From contig NZ_JAAUVI010000008.1 in NCBI RefSeq assembly GCF_021352225.1, positions 120,573 to 184,572 of the forward strand: a stretch of 64,000 nt of DNA. Direction: 5' to 3'. The notes under the pieces were generated by a model that was given only the letters and a program-made list of their open reading frames with translations, was not told where the DNA came from and ran no database searches. Below, piece by piece: positions 1-9,434 of this stretch. Numbering within the stretch: position 1 is the first letter of the stretch; each line of letters begins with the position of its first letter. Origin of the DNA: Methylobacterium sp. C25 (GTDB lineage Bacteria > Pseudomonadota > Alphaproteobacteria > Rhizobiales > Beijerinckiaceae). The position numbers were made by a program, and so were the translations under genes.

Positions 1-1
1 G

Positions 2-442
2 CATTGCCACCAGAAATCCTTCGGGGCGATGGGGGCCGTCGAGACCGTCCTGCGCTCCGTGCCTGGGCTCGACGTGCGGGTGATCGAGTCGAGCTGCTGC
101 GGCATGGCCGGGGCCTTCGGCTACCGGGCGGAGACCATCGACGTGTCCTTCGCCATGGCCGAGCTCTCGCTGTTCCCGGCGCTCCGCAAGGCCGGCCCCG
201 ACGACCTCGTCGTCGCCGACGGCACCAGCTGCCGCCACCAGATCCACGACGGCGTCCAACGCGACGCCGAGCACGTCGCAAGGGTGCTCGACAGGGCGCT
301 GCTACCGGCGGCCGCGACCAAGCTGCGGACCCTGCCGGCGAGGCCACCCGTCAGGCTGGCCGCCCGCCTCCCCGAGGCCGTCTCACGGGTGCTGCTCGCC
401 TGCCTCATGCCGTGGGGGCGTCGGCAGGCTCGCCGCCCGTAA
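2..442 (+). CDS. Fe-S oxidoreductase / FAD-linked oxidase, C-terminal fragment
   Basis: The gene is cut by the window start; the visible 146 codons are the C-terminus. It carries the cysteine-rich signature of the CCG domain of glycolate-oxidase-like and D-lactate-dehydrogenase-like iron-sulfur proteins: HCHQKSFGAMG at the edge, then SSCCGMAGAFGY and VVADGTSCRHQIHDG. In this family the CCG domain binds a non-cubane cluster or transfers electrons for a linked FAD oxidase, so this is probably the end of a fused FAD-binding oxidase/Fe-S protein. Its last 60 bases overlap the convergent LysR gene. The substrate cannot be told from this piece. Confidence 0.8.
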   Translation, partial: HCHQKSFGAMGAVETVLRSVPGLDVRVIESSCCGMAGAFGYRAETIDVSFAMAELSLFPALRKAGPDDLVVADGTSCRHQIHDGVQRDAEHVARVLDRALLPAAATKLRTLPARPPVRLAARLPEAVSRVLLACLMPWGRRQARRP

Positions 443-1294
443 CTGCGCGATGAAGGCGCGTGTCGCCGGTCCGGCCTCGCTGCGCCGGAACGCCACCGCG
501 ATCTCTGACAGGATCTGCGAGTCCATCAGCGGCCGGTAGACGACGCCCGCGATGTGCAGCGCCTTCGACACGGAACTCGGCAGGATCGATACGCCCGCTC
601 CCAGCGAGACATGCACCACGACGGAGGTGAGATTGCCCGGCTGCTCGGCGAGCTTCGGCACGAACTGGCCGAGCCGTCCCACTTCCAGCACGCCGGCGAT
701 CTGCTCGGGCAGGACGAAGGTCTCGTTCGCCAGGTCTGCGGGAGCGATCTCCGCCTTCGCGCTCAACGCGCTGTTCTCGTGGCAGGCGACGATGAAGGGG
801 TCGCGCACGAGCGTCGCGGAGACGATGCCGGGCGGGTAATCCATGGGCGGCCGCAGGAAGGCGACGTCGAGCCGCCGCGTGTCCAGCATCTCCGGAAGCA
901 GGTCCATCGCGACTTCGCGGCAGCGCATGTCCACGCCCGGATGCGCCGTCTTGAAGGCGGTGATCTGCTGCTGCAGCACGCCCGAATAGGCGGTCGAGGC
1001 TACGTAACCGATCTCGATCCGGCCCAGCTCGCCCCGGCCCGCGAGCCTCGCTGTCTCCACCGCGCGCTCCGCCTGGTGGACCGCGCGGCGGGCATCGTCC
1101 AGCAGCATTGCGCCGGCCGCCGTCAGGCCGACGGAGCGCTTCGTGCGGTTGAAGAGGCGCACGCCGAGCTCGCGTTCGATCTCCTGGATCTGCTTCGTCA
1201 GCGACGGTGGGGTGATGCCCAGCAGGTCGGCCGCCTTGGCGAAATGAAGCTGCTCCGCGACCGCGATGAAGTAGCGAAACTGGCGGATGTCCAT
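383..1294 (-). CDS. LysR-family transcriptional regulator
   Basis: This 303-residue protein has the standard LysR layout: an N-terminal winged helix-turn-helix (MDIRQFRYFIAVAEQLHFAK followed by the typical TPPSLTKQIQEIERELG recognition region) and a C-terminal periplasmic-binding-like effector domain. I chose the ATG at 1294 because the family almost always starts five to ten residues before this motif; an in-frame upstream extension to 1381 has no family counterpart. It lies convergent to the Fe-S oxidoreductase and downstream of malic enzyme on the same strand. The regulated gene and inducer are not evident from the context. Confidence 0.9.
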   Translation of the reverse strand: MDIRQFRYFIAVAEQLHFAKAADLLGITPPSLTKQIQEIERELGVRLFNRTKRSVGLTAAGAMLLDDARRAVHQAERAVETARLAGRGELGRIEIGYVASTAYSGVLQQQITAFKTAHPGVDMRCREVAMDLLPEMLDTRRLDVAFLRPPMDYPPGIVSATLVRDPFIVACHENSALSAKAEIAPADLANETFVLPEQIAGVLEVGRLGQFVPKLAEQPGNLTSVVVHVSLGAGVSILPSSVSKALHIAGVVYRPLMDSQILSEIAVAFRRSEAGPATRAFIAQLRAASLPTPPRHEAGEQHP

Positions 1295-1522
1295 GCGTTC
1301 ACATCCGGTGCGAGGGCGATGCGCCTGCAGCTTCGCAAATGTCGTGATCCCTCGGCAACCGCGTCCGACCCGGTCGAACAACAGTCCGTTTCAAAGATCG
1401 ACCGAGATCGCTCTCCCCCTCTCAGCAACCGCGGTGACGACCGCCGTCGACGCTATGGCAAAATCCCGCAGACCGCCCCCCAAGCAAATCGATAAGCACA
1501 GTTCTACTGCCAGCCTCGGCAG

Positions 1523-3577
1523 TTACGCTGCCGCGAGCTGCGGGCTCGACTGGGCTTCGACCACGGCCGCCGCGGTGACGTTGACGATGCCGCGGGCGGT
1601 CACCGAGGGGGTCAGGATGTGGGCGGGCTTCGCCGGGCCGATCAGCAGGGGGCCGACCGGCAGGGCATCGGCCAGCACCTTCGCGAACTGGAAGGCGATG
1701 TTGGCCGCATCGAGGTTCGGGAAGGCCAGCGTCATGTCGGCGATCTCCTCCGCGCTCGGATCCTTGCGGACATGCGTGTCGGCGAGGAAGAACGCGCCCT
1801 TCTTCGTGACGATCAGGCTCATCGCCGCTAGATCACGCACGCCCGGCGCCAGGCCGATGATGTCGCGAATCACGCGAAGCCGCGTGTCGAAGCGGCCTTC
1901 GAGGCCGCAGATCAGCGCGTCGGCCTCGCCGCGGCGCACGGCGAGCGCGCCGATCACCGTGGAGTTCGTGCGCACCAGCGTGCGGGCGAGATCGGGCGTG
2001 ATGCCCTTGCGGCCGGCCACGTCGAGATAGGTGGCGACGTAATCGCGGTAGCGCGGATCGTCATCGGGATCGATCAGGTCGAAATGCTCGCCCTGGCGCA
2101 GCGACAGGCCGAAGCGCTTGACGCGCACTTCGATCACCCGCGGGCGGCCCACCAGGATCGGACGCGCGACGCCGTCCTCGACGATGGCCTGCGCGGCGCG
2201 CAGCACGCGCTCGTCCTCGCCCTCGGCATAGATCACGCGCTTCGGATCGGCCTTCGCCTTCGAGAAGAGCGGCTTCATGATGAAGCCCGAGCGGTGCACG
2301 AACCGGTCGAGCGACTCGGCATAGGCCTCGATGTTCTCCACCGGGCGGCCGGCCACGCCGGAATCCATTGCCGCCTTGGCCACCGCCGGGGCGATGCGCA
2401 GGATCAGGCGCGGATCGAACGGGCTCGGGATCAGCGATTTCGGTCCGAAGGGACGCACCTCGCCGCCATAGGCGCGGGCGACGACGTCGGAGGTGGTCTC
2501 GTGCGCGAGCGCCGCGATGGCCTTCACCGCCGCCTTCTTCATCTCCTCGTTGATCGCCGTGGCGCCGACATCGAGGGCGCCGCGGAAGATGTAGGGGAAG
2601 CAGAGGACGTTGTTGACCTGGTTCGGGAAGTCCGAGCGCCCGGTGCAGATCATCGCGTCGGGACGCTTCTCCTCGGCGAGGTCCGGCATGATCTCAGGGT
2701 ACGGGTTGGCGAGCGCCATGATCAGCGGCTTCTCAGCCATCTTCTCCAGGTATTCGGGCTTCAGCACGCCACCGGCGGAGAGGCCAATGAACACGTCGGC
2801 GCCGGGGATGACGTCGGCGAGGGTCCGCGCCGCGGTCTCCTGGGCGTAGACGTCCTTCCAGCGGTCCATCAGCTCGGTGCGGCCCTTGTAGACCACGCCC
2901 TTGATGTCGGTGACGGTGATGTTCTCGACCCGCACGCCGAGGGCGACCAGCAGGTTGAGGCAGGCGATGGCCGCGGCACCCGCGCCCGAGGTCACGATGC
3001 GGACGTCCTCGAGCTTCTTGCCCGCGAGCTCCATGCCGTTGAGCACCGCCGCCGCGACGATGATCGCCGTGCCGTGCTGGTCGTCATGGAAGACCGGGAT
3101 GTTCATCCGCGCCCGGCACTGCTCCTCGACCTCGAAGCACTCGGGCGACTTGATGTCCTCGAGGTTGATGCCGCCGAAGGTCGGCTCCAGGGCGCAGACC
3201 ACGTCGACGAGCTTGGAGACGTCCTTCTCACCGACCTCGATGTCAAAGACGTCGATACCGGCGAATTTCTTGAACAGGACGGCCTTGCCCTCCATCACCG
3301 GCTTCGAGGCCAGCGGGCCGATATCGCCGAGGCCGAGCACGGCCGTGCCGTTCGAGAGCACGGCGACGAGGTTCTGGCGGATGGTGAGGGTGGCGGCTTC
3401 CTGCGGATCCTCGTGGATCGCCATGCAGGCGGCGGCGACGCCGGGGGAATACGCCAGCGCCAGATCGCGCTGGTTGCCAAGCGGCTTCGTCGCCTGGATC
3501 TCAAGCTTCCCTGGTCGCGGCAGGCGGTGATAGACGAGCGCTCCGGCCTTCAGATCTTCGGACATAGTATCGGCCAT
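1523..3577 (-). CDS. maeB: NADP-dependent malic enzyme with phosphotransacetylase-like C-terminal domain (shortened)
   Basis: This enzyme oxidatively decarboxylates malate to pyruvate. The 684-residue protein begins with the malic enzyme N-terminal and NAD(P)-binding domains (about residues 10-420; [23 protein letters not shown] and HDDQHGTA motifs) and continues into a phosphotransacetylase-like domain. Start chosen at ATG 3577 with a GGAAGGAAA ribosome site. MaeB proteins are normally about 750-760 residues. Here the stretch EEIADMTL is joined directly to [12 protein letters not shown] (junction near residues 617-618, bases 1724-1729), so roughly 75-80 residues of the phosphotransacetylase-like domain, including the usual SHSNFGS-type motif, are absent while the frame is intact. 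The malic enzyme half looks complete. Confidence 0.93.
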   Translation of the reverse strand: MADTMSEDLKAGALVYHRLPRPGKLEIQATKPLGNQRDLALAYSPGVAAACMAIHEDPQEAATLTIRQNLVAVLSNGTAVLGLGDIGPLASKPVMEGKAVLFKKFAGIDVFDIEVGEKDVSKLVDVVCALEPTFGGINLEDIKSPECFEVEEQCRARMNIPVFHDDQHGTAIIVAAAVLNGMELAGKKLEDVRIVTSGAGAAAIACLNLLVALGVRVENITVTDIKGVVYKGRTELMDRWKDVYAQETAARTLADVIPGADVFIGLSAGGVLKPEYLEKMAEKPLIMALANPYPEIMPDLAEEKRPDAMICTGRSDFPNQVNNVLCFPYIFRGALDVGATAINEEMKKAAVKAIAALAHETTSDVVARAYGGEVRPFGPKSLIPSPFDPRLILRIAPAVAKAAMDSGVAGRPVENIEAYAESLDRFVHRSGFIMKPLFSKAKADPKRVIYAEGEDERVLRAAQAIVEDGVARPILVGRPRVIEVRVKRFGLSLRQGEHFDLIDPDDDPRYRDYVATYLDVAGRKGITPDLARTLVRTNSTVIGALAVRRGEADALICGLEGRFDTRLRVIRDIIGLAPGVRDLAAMSLIVTKKGAFFLADTHVRKDPSAEEIADMTLAFPNLDAANIAFQFAKVLADALPVGPLLIGPAKPAHILTPSVTARGIVNVTAAAVVEAQSSPQLAAA

Positions 3578-3618
3578 GGCTTTCCTTCCCACTGCCTTGC
3601 GGTCTTGCCGCGCCACGC

Positions 3619-4272
3619 GTGCCTGAGCCGCGTCGTTCTCGTCTTGCCGATGTGGTGCACCGCCTGCGGCAAGGGCGCAACCCGCACAACGAAACGAGAC
3701 TTCACCTGCAGAAGCTGGCGAGGCGTTGGCATTACTCGATCGGCGCGTATTCCTACGGCCGGCCCCGGGTGCGCTACCCGGAATCGGGTCACCCGCTGAC
3801 AATCGGTCGATACTGTTCCATCGCCAGCAACGTCCAGCTTCTGATGGGTGGCAATCACAGACATGATTGGGTGACCACCTATCCCTTCGCCGCCATGCGG
3901 GGGCTCTGGCCGGATGCAGAAGCGCCCGAGGATTACGAGCATTCGCGCGGCGGCATCACCATCGGGCACGACGTGTGGCTGGGAACCGGCTGCCTGATCC
4001 TGCCGGGGATCACCATCGGGCACGGCGCGGTGATCGGGGCCAACGCCGTCGTCACCCGCGACGTGCCGCCCTACGCGATCGTCGCAGGCAATCCGGCGCG
4101 GGTCCTGCGCAGACGCTTCGACGATGCGACCGTGGACGCGCTGCTCGACGCGGCCTGGTGGGATCTCCCGCACGAAGACGTGAATCGGCTGGTGCCGCTT
4201 CTCTCCAGTGGACGGGTCGCGGAGCTGGTCGCGGCGGCTCGGGCGGCGCGCGGCGTTGCGGTCGGGGGCTGA
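3619..4272 (+). CDS. CatB-type hexapeptide-repeat acetyltransferase
   Basis: This 217-residue protein is a left-handed beta-helix acyltransferase of the xenobiotic/CatB (VatD-like) type. Hexapeptide repeats run from about residue 60 ([19 protein letters not shown]) and again near 110-150 ([38 protein letters not shown]), followed by the family's usual C-terminal helix (PARVLRRRF...WWDLP). The NHRHDW segment supplies the probable catalytic histidine. GTG start. It is divergent from maeB with only 41 bases between the start codons, so the two promoters must overlap. The substrate is unknown; most such enzymes acetylate sugars or small amines, and drug resistance should not be assumed. Confidence 0.85.
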   Translation: MPEPRRSRLADVVHRLRQGRNPHNETRLHLQKLARRWHYSIGAYSYGRPRVRYPESGHPLTIGRYCSIASNVQLLMGGNHRHDWVTTYPFAAMRGLWPDAEAPEDYEHSRGGITIGHDVWLGTGCLILPGITIGHGAVIGANAVVTRDVPPYAIVAGNPARVLRRRFDDATVDALLDAAWWDLPHEDVNRLVPLLSSGRVAELVAAARAARGVAVGG

Positions 4273-4313
4273 ATCTCCTACGCCGGGCCGAGACGATCAA
4301 TTCGAGCCCTCCG

Positions 4314-4568
4314 ATGTCCGACACGCCTCCCGTGACCTTGCCCGACCGCCTCTCGGTCAATCCGAACAGCCCCTACTACGACGAGGCCTTGCTGGAGCGC
4401 GGGATCGGCATCCGCTTCAAGGGCGTCGAGAAGACCAATGTCGAGGAATACTGCGTGAGCGAGGGTTGGGTGCGGCTCTCCGCCGGCAAGACCCTCGACC
4501 GTGCCGGGAACCCGATGACCGTGAAGCTGAAAGGCCCGGTCGAGCCCTATCTGCGCGACGCGGAATAG
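4314..4568 (+). CDS. DUF3297 family protein
   Basis: This 84-residue soluble protein resembles the DUF3297 family: a proline-rich start, then NPNSPYYDEALLERGIGIRF and a conserved glycine-containing tail (GWVRLSAGKTLDRAGNPMTV). Proteins of this family are short, widely distributed in proteobacteria and have no established function. It sits 41 bases after the acetyltransferase and 6 bases before the YdeI-like gene on the same strand, so the three may be cotranscribed. The start is ATG 4314; a longer upstream frame is only a shadow of the acetyltransferase gene. Confidence 0.8.
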   Translation: MSDTPPVTLPDRLSVNPNSPYYDEALLERGIGIRFKGVEKTNVEEYCVSEGWVRLSAGKTLDRAGNPMTVKLKGPVEPYLRDAE

Positions 4569-4574
4569 GGCTTC

Positions 4575-5174
4575 ATGCCGACGCCCGAGGAGCGGGCCGG
4601 GCTGCCGATCCTCGCCTTCGCCTCGCTCGCCGAGTGGGAGATCTGGCTCGCGCAAGCGCCGCGCACCATGACGGGCATCTGGCTCAAGCTCGCCAAGAAG
4701 GGCTCCGGGCTCGCCGGCCTGACCCAGCCGGAAGCCGTCGAGGGCGCGCTCTGTCATGGCTGGATCGACGGCCAGTCCGCTCCCTTCGACGAGAGCTGCT
4801 GGCTGATCCGCTTCACGCCACGCCGTGCGCGCTCGAAATGGTCCCTGGTCAACCGCGAGAAGGCCGAGGCGTTGATGGCTGCCGGCCGGGTAGGGAGGGC
4901 AGGTCTCGCCGAGATCGAGGCGGCCCGCGGTGACGGACGCTGGGACGCCGCCTATGCGCCGTCGAGCCGCATCGAGGTGCCCGCCGACCTCACCGCTGCC
5001 CTCGATGCTGTGCCGGACGCGAAACGCCAGTTCGAGAACCTCGACCGGCAGAACCGCTACGCGATCCTCTACCGCATCCACGACGCGAAAAGGCCGGAGA
5101 CCCGCGCCAAGCGCGTCGCCGGCTTCGTCGCCATGCTGGAGCGGGGCGAGACGCCCTATCCGAAGAAGGCGTAG
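4575..5174 (+). CDS. YdeI/OmpD-associated family protein
   Basis: A 199-residue cytoplasmic protein of the YdeI/OmpD-associated family. Recognisable features are the N-terminal SLAEWEIWLAQ region, the GALCHGWIDGQ segment, the FTPRRARSKWS motif and a C-terminal helical domain with KAKRVAGF-like sequence (here ETRAKRVAGFVAMLERGE). Family members have been linked to antimicrobial peptide or bacteriocin tolerance in enterobacteria, but the biochemical role is unknown and I do not infer one. It follows the DUF3297 gene with a 6-base gap, suggesting translation from one transcript. Confidence 0.85.
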   Translation: MPTPEERAGLPILAFASLAEWEIWLAQAPRTMTGIWLKLAKKGSGLAGLTQPEAVEGALCHGWIDGQSAPFDESCWLIRFTPRRARSKWSLVNREKAEALMAAGRVGRAGLAEIEAARGDGRWDAAYAPSSRIEVPADLTAALDAVPDAKRQFENLDRQNRYAILYRIHDAKRPETRAKRVAGFVAMLERGETPYPKKA

Positions 5175-5180
5175 CGCCCG

Positions 5181-5486
5181 TCACGCCGACGCATTGGCGC
5201 GCCGCTCGCGCTCGATCCTGAACACCCGCAGGCTTCGCGTCACCATGGCCTCGATCTGGGCCGGCGTCGTCGAGCCGTGGAGCACGAGGCTGGTCAGCAC
5301 CTCCGGATGCTTCGCGCGCTGCTTCGGTGTTCGGGCATGGTTGGAGACGCGGAGCGCAAACGTGTCGCGCGGAGGCGAGAGGTACACACTGTCGCCGCGC
5401 TCGTTCCGCGCCGTGACGACGAAGCCCTCGGCCTCCAGAAGCCGAACGGCCAAGGCGATGGCCGCAGGAGACGGGAGCCCGCTCAC
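5181..5486 (-). CDS. small protein of unknown function, last gene of the aspS unit
   Basis: A 101-residue soluble protein I do not recognise. It has an N-terminal helix (PSPAAIALAVRLLEAEGFVV), a short beta region (GDSVYLSPPRDTFALRVSNHA) and a basic C-terminal helix (RVFRIERERR). I chose the GTG at 5486 because it overlaps the acyltransferase stop codon in a GTGA arrangement, indicating translational coupling; the longer upstream frame is a shadow of the acyltransferase. The RVSNHA segment is weakly reminiscent of small phage-type proteins, but that is not enough for a call. Confidence 0.65.
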   Translation of the reverse strand: MSGLPSPAAIALAVRLLEAEGFVVTARNERGDSVYLSPPRDTFALRVSNHARTPKQRAKHPEVLTSLVLHGSTTPAQIEAMVTRSLRVFRIERERRANASA

Positions 5487-6559
5487 GGCCCCGCCGGCTC
5501 GATGGTGCCGATGGCGCGCCGCCCCATGGCGCGCGCCTTCAGCCTCAGGGCAGGCTTCTCGATCGCGTACCAGGACACGGCAGCGACGGCGAGCGAAAGC
5601 ACGAGCGAGGCCGCCAGCAGCACCGGCAGCGAGGTGTGAGGCCAGAGCGTGTAGAGTGTCTGCTGGATCGGCCAGCCGTAGAGATAGACTCCGTAAGAGA
5701 GGTCGGCCGGCAGGTCGAGGGCAGGGCGCGCGAGCGCAGGCGCGACGGCGACCCAGATCGCCGCGTAGCATTCGGCCAGGAACAGGACGGTGCGATAGAG
5801 CAGCGTTTCCCGGAGCAGCACCGCCAGGGCGAGACCCAGGAGCGGCCAGGCTGAGAGCCGGATCCGATCACGCCAGAGGTAGAGCGCGGCGCCTCCGGCG
5901 AAGATCAGCGGCAGCCGCAGGGCCGTCTCGACGCCCTTGGGCATGACCGGGTTCACGGCCGCGACAGCGATCAGCGAGACGGACAGGCCTGCGACCAGAG
6001 TGAAGGCCAGCCAACGCCAGCGCAGAAGCCTCAGCGCTCCGGCCAGAAAAACGCCAAGATAGCAGAGCGTCTCGTATTTCAGGGTCCAGACGGTGCCGAG
6101 CGGGCTGCGGATCGGGTTGTCCTCGAACACGCCGGGCAGGCTCGCATGGCTCTTGAAGCTCGTAAGCGTGCGCAGAATGAGCCGCCAGAGATCCGGCGAG
6201 CCGTAATACTCGGCGAGCGGCAAGCGGGTCAGCGCCGCGCCGAGTGCCAGAGAGACGACGAGCGTCGCCGCGACGAGGCCAGGCAGGATACGCAGCGTGC
6301 GAGCGAGCGCGTAGTCGCGCAGGGCCCGGCGATCGAGGCTCATCGTGACGAGGAAGCCGGACACGGCAAAGAAGCCGTTCACCGCGTGCTCGCCGAGGGT
6401 GAAGCCGGTCAGGCCGAACAGCGGCTCGTCTCCGAGCCGCCCGGTCGAAAGGCTGAAGGCATGAGAAACCACCACGGCCACGGCCAGGGCGAGGCGCAGA
6501 ATCGAGAAGGCGTTGTGCGGGCGCGCCAACGCCTCGGCGAGGGTCGGCGTGGGACTCAT
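5483..6559 (-). CDS. membrane acyltransferase, OafA/YrhL (acyltransferase 3) family
   Basis: A 358-residue multi-pass membrane protein with the acyltransferase-3 signature: an N-terminal NAFSILRLALAVAVVVSHAF helix holding the R/H pair typical of OafA-like enzymes, then about ten hydrophobic helices. These enzymes transfer acetyl or other acyl groups to sugars of surface polysaccharides. Start chosen at ATG 6559, which overlaps the stop of the upstream glycosyltransferase by four bases (ATGA). With the glycosyltransferase and the downstream 101-residue gene it forms a tightly coupled unit, so it probably decorates the same glycan the glycosyltransferase builds. Confidence 0.9.
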   Translation of the reverse strand: MSPTPTLAEALARPHNAFSILRLALAVAVVVSHAFSLSTGRLGDEPLFGLTGFTLGEHAVNGFFAVSGFLVTMSLDRRALRDYALARTLRILPGLVAATLVVSLALGAALTRLPLAEYYGSPDLWRLILRTLTSFKSHASLPGVFEDNPIRSPLGTVWTLKYETLCYLGVFLAGALRLLRWRWLAFTLVAGLSVSLIAVAAVNPVMPKGVETALRLPLIFAGGAALYLWRDRIRLSAWPLLGLALAVLLRETLLYRTVLFLAECYAAIWVAVAPALARPALDLPADLSYGVYLYGWPIQQTLYTLWPHTSLPVLLAASLVLSLAVAAVSWYAIEKPALRLKARAMGRRAIGTIEPAGP

Positions 6560-7437
6560 GACGGCTCGTCCCGCGTGAGGCCTTCCCGAGCGAGGGCGGC
6601 TTGCCCACGCATTGCGGCCAATGCTCCGGCCGCCGAGCCGCCATAGCGTTCCATTCCCGAGCGCCGCAGGAGGAGAGCCGAGAGCGCGGCCTTCGGCGCG
6701 TTCATCGCGAGCATCCTCAGGTTCGGATCGGGCAGCCCGTATTTGCGGGAGACGTAGGCGCGCGACCACGCCTGGTGCCAGCGCGTGCGGAAGACGCGCC
6801 CCGGCTCCGGCGACGAGGATTTTCCGCGGCCGTGCAAAGCCACCGCGTCGTGGACGTGGATGAGCGCCCGGCCAGCATCCGCAACCCGCCGGCAGAGATC
6901 GTCGTCCTCGAAGAACAGGAAGATGTTCGGATCGAAGCCTCCGAACTCGAGAAAGAAGGCGCGCTCGGCCATCAGACAGGCGCCCATCAGAAAGGGCGCG
7001 CAGGCATCCCCCTCGGGCAGGGAGCGGATGCCCCTGGGATTGTGGAGATAGGGCGAGAGCAGCGAGCGCGGCTGGAAGAAGAAGCGCCCGTCGGCCTCCA
7101 TGATGCGCGGCGAGAACAGGCCGGCATCGGGGTAGGCCGCGACCGCCGCCATCAGGGCGCGCGCGGCTCCGGGCTGCAGGATCAGGTCGGGGTTGAGGAT
7201 GACGACGTGGCTCGCCCCCTCCGCCGCCCGCACGCCGCGATTGTTGGCCCGGCCGTAGCCCTCGTTACGCGCGTTGCGCAGCACACGGGCGCCAGACGCC
7301 TCGGCGACCCGGACCGTGGCGTCGCGGCTGGCATTGTCGACGACAATGGCCGGGATCTGCTCGCGTGCCAGGGCCGCGAGGCAATCCGGCAGCACCTCGG
7401 CGCTGTCATGCGTGACGACGATGGCGGTAAGGGTCAC
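6556..7437 (-). CDS. glycosyltransferase family 2 protein
   Basis: A 293-residue GT-A fold enzyme of family 2. The N-terminus has the nucleotide-sugar binding start (TAIVVTHDSAEVLPDCL, VVDNASRDAT), followed by LRNARNEGYGRANNRGV and an NPDL metal-binding position, then GACLMAERAFFLEFGGFD and the FFEDDDLCRRV catalytic-base region. The pattern resembles rhamnosyltransferase-like GT2 proteins that extend surface polysaccharides. It starts 24 bases after the aspS stop on the same strand and is followed, with overlap, by an acyltransferase gene, which suggests a short glycan-modification module read through from aspS. Confidence 0.9.
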   Translation of the reverse strand: MTLTAIVVTHDSAEVLPDCLAALAREQIPAIVVDNASRDATVRVAEASGARVLRNARNEGYGRANNRGVRAAEGASHVVILNPDLILQPGAARALMAAVAAYPDAGLFSPRIMEADGRFFFQPRSLLSPYLHNPRGIRSLPEGDACAPFLMGACLMAERAFFLEFGGFDPNIFLFFEDDDLCRRVADAGRALIHVHDAVALHGRGKSSSPEPGRVFRTRWHQAWSRAYVSRKYGLPDPNLRMLAMNAPKAALSALLLRRSGMERYGGSAAGALAAMRGQAALAREGLTRDEPS

Positions 7438-7461
7438 GCCGTGCCCGCCGCCGCCCAGCCC

Positions 7462-9276
7462 TCAGGCCTTCTTCTCGGGCAGGTTCAGCCGGATATGGAG
7501 CTCGCGCAGCTGCTTCGGCGTGGCCTCCGACGGCGCACCGAGCAGCAGATCCTCGGCCCGCTGGTTCATCGGGAACAGCGTCACCTCGCGCAGGTTGATC
7601 GCGCCGACGAGCAGCATCACCAGCCGGTCGATGCCGGCCGCCATGCCGCCGTGCGGCGGCGCGCCGTACTGGAAGGCGCGGTACATGCCGCCGAAGCGGG
7701 CATGGACATCCGCCTCGCCGTAGCCGGCGATCTCGAAGGCCTTCACCATCGCGTCGGGGCGGTGGTTACGGATCGAGCCGGAGGCGACCTCGTAGCCGTT
7801 GCAGACCATGTCGTACTGCACGGCCTTGAGCTTCAACACCGCCTCGGTGTCGGCCGGGTCGAGCGCCAGGAACTCTTCGTGGCTCACGTTCGGGCCCGAG
7901 AACGGGTTGTGCGAGAAGTCGACCTTCTTCTCGTCCTCGTTCCACTCGTACATCGGGAAGTCGGTGATCCAGCAGAACGCATAGCGGTCGCGGTCGACGA
8001 GGCCGAGCTCGTCGGCGATGCGGTTGCGCGCCTTGCCGGCGAGCGCGGCCGCCTTGCCCTCGGTACCGGCCGAGAAAAACACCGCGTCGCCGGCCTTCAC
8101 GCCGGCCTTCTCGGCGATGATCGCCTGGACCTCTGCAGGGATGAACTTCGCGATCGGGCCCTTGCCGGTGAGCGTGCCGCCCTCGTCCTCAAACACGACG
8201 TAGCCGAGGCCCGGCGCACCCTCGGAGCGGGCCCAGTCGTTCAGCTTGTCGAAGAACGAGCGCGGCTGGCCGGCGGCACCCGTTGCCGGGATCGCGCGCA
8301 CGACACCGCCGGACTTGATCACGCCCTTGAACGCCTTGAACTCGACCTCGTCGCGGGCGAACTCGTCCGACACGTCGGCAATGATCAGCGGGTTGCGCAG
8401 GTCCGGCTTGTCCGAGCCGTATTTCAGCATCGCCTCGGCATAGGGGATGCGCGGGAAGGTCTGCGTGACGGGCTTGCCCTCGGCGAATTCCACGAACATG
8501 TCGCGGACGACCGGCTCCATCGTCGCGTAGACGTCCTGCTCCGTGACGAAGCTCATCTCGACGTCGAGCTGGTAGAACTCGCCGGGCAGACGGTCGGCGC
8601 GCGGGTCCTCGTCGCGGAAGCAGGGCGCGATCTGGAAGTAGCGGTCGAAGCCCGCGATCATCGTGAGCTGCTTGAACTGCTGCGGGGCCTGCGGCAGCGC
8701 GTAGAACTTGCCGGGATGCAGGCGCGAGGGCACCAGGAAGTCGCGCGCGCCTTCCGGCGAGGAGGCCGTCAGGATCGGCGTCTGGAACTCGAAGAAGCCG
8801 CTCTCGCGCATGCGGCGGCGCAAGGAGTCGATGATCGCGCCGCGCTTCATGATGTTGGCGTGAAGCTTCTCGCGGCGCAGGTCGAGGAAGCGATAGGCGA
8901 GGCGGGTCTCTTCGGGGTATTCCTGGTCACCGAAGACCGGCAGCGGCAGCTCGCCGGCGGGGCCGAGCACCTCGATATCGTCGATATAGACCTCGATGGC
9001 GCCGGTCGGCAGCTCGGCATTCTCGGTGCCGGCGGGGCGCGTGCGCACGCGGCCGTCGAGACGGATCACCCATTCCGAACGCACGGTCTCGGCCAGCTTG
9101 AACGCCTTGGAATCGGAATCCACCACGCACTGCGTTAGGCCGTAATGGTCGCGCAGATCGATGAACAGCACGCCGCCATGGTCGCGGATGCGATGGCACC
9201 AGCCCGACAGACGCGTGGTCTGCCCGACATCGGACGGGCGAAGCGCCCCGCAGGTGTGCGAACGGTAACGGTGCAT
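7462..9276 (-). CDS. aspS: aspartyl-tRNA synthetase, probably non-discriminating (Asp/Asn)
   Basis: Class II aminoacyl-tRNA synthetase of 604 residues charging tRNA(Asp). The N-terminal OB-fold anticodon domain begins [13 protein letters not shown]; class II motifs follow ([46 protein letters not shown]) and the bacterial GAD insertion lies between motifs 2 and 3. Histidine 33 in RIRDHGG occupies the position that in Pseudomonas-type enzymes relaxes tRNA recognition, so the enzyme may also make Asp-tRNA(Asn) for the GatCAB amidotransferase; this is inference. Start at ATG 9276; an upstream 12-codon extension is not family-like. It is first gene of the minus-strand unit with the glycosyltransferase. 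Confidence 0.97.
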   Translation of the reverse strand: MHRYRSHTCGALRPSDVGQTTRLSGWCHRIRDHGGVLFIDLRDHYGLTQCVVDSDSKAFKLAETVRSEWVIRLDGRVRTRPAGTENAELPTGAIEVYIDDIEVLGPAGELPLPVFGDQEYPEETRLAYRFLDLRREKLHANIMKRGAIIDSLRRRMRESGFFEFQTPILTASSPEGARDFLVPSRLHPGKFYALPQAPQQFKQLTMIAGFDRYFQIAPCFRDEDPRADRLPGEFYQLDVEMSFVTEQDVYATMEPVVRDMFVEFAEGKPVTQTFPRIPYAEAMLKYGSDKPDLRNPLIIADVSDEFARDEVEFKAFKGVIKSGGVVRAIPATGAAGQPRSFFDKLNDWARSEGAPGLGYVVFEDEGGTLTGKGPIAKFIPAEVQAIIAEKAGVKAGDAVFFSAGTEGKAAALAGKARNRIADELGLVDRDRYAFCWITDFPMYEWNEDEKKVDFSHNPFSGPNVSHEEFLALDPADTEAVLKLKAVQYDMVCNGYEVASGSIRNHRPDAMVKAFEIAGYGEADVHARFGGMYRAFQYGAPPHGGMAAGIDRLVMLLVGAINLREVTLFPMNQRAEDLLLGAPSEATPKQLRELHIRLNLPEKKA

Positions 9277-9434
9277 GACGGGCTCTTGGGAATGAAGGCC
9301 GGCACCATTCACGCGGTGCCGGGCAAGTCAAGGCGCAGAGCTTGGCCAAGACGCATCCGCCCCGCCAGACGTCCACCTCGTATTGGCGGACTTCGCCTCG
9401 CAAGAGGCCGGAACCTTCGATATAGCCATCGGGG

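Noticed and set aside
1506-1523. Small hairpin just after the malic enzyme gene (CTGCC/GGCAG)
   Set aside because: The stem is short and has no T-run on either strand, so it is not reported as a terminator.
2084-3799. 571-codon frame opposite malic enzyme
   Set aside because: Fully antisense to maeB with no recognisable motif and His/Asp/Arg-biased composition typical of shadows.
6601-9138. 845-codon frame opposite the glycosyltransferase and aspS
   Set aside because: It spans two well-supported genes on the other strand and has the composition of a shadow frame.
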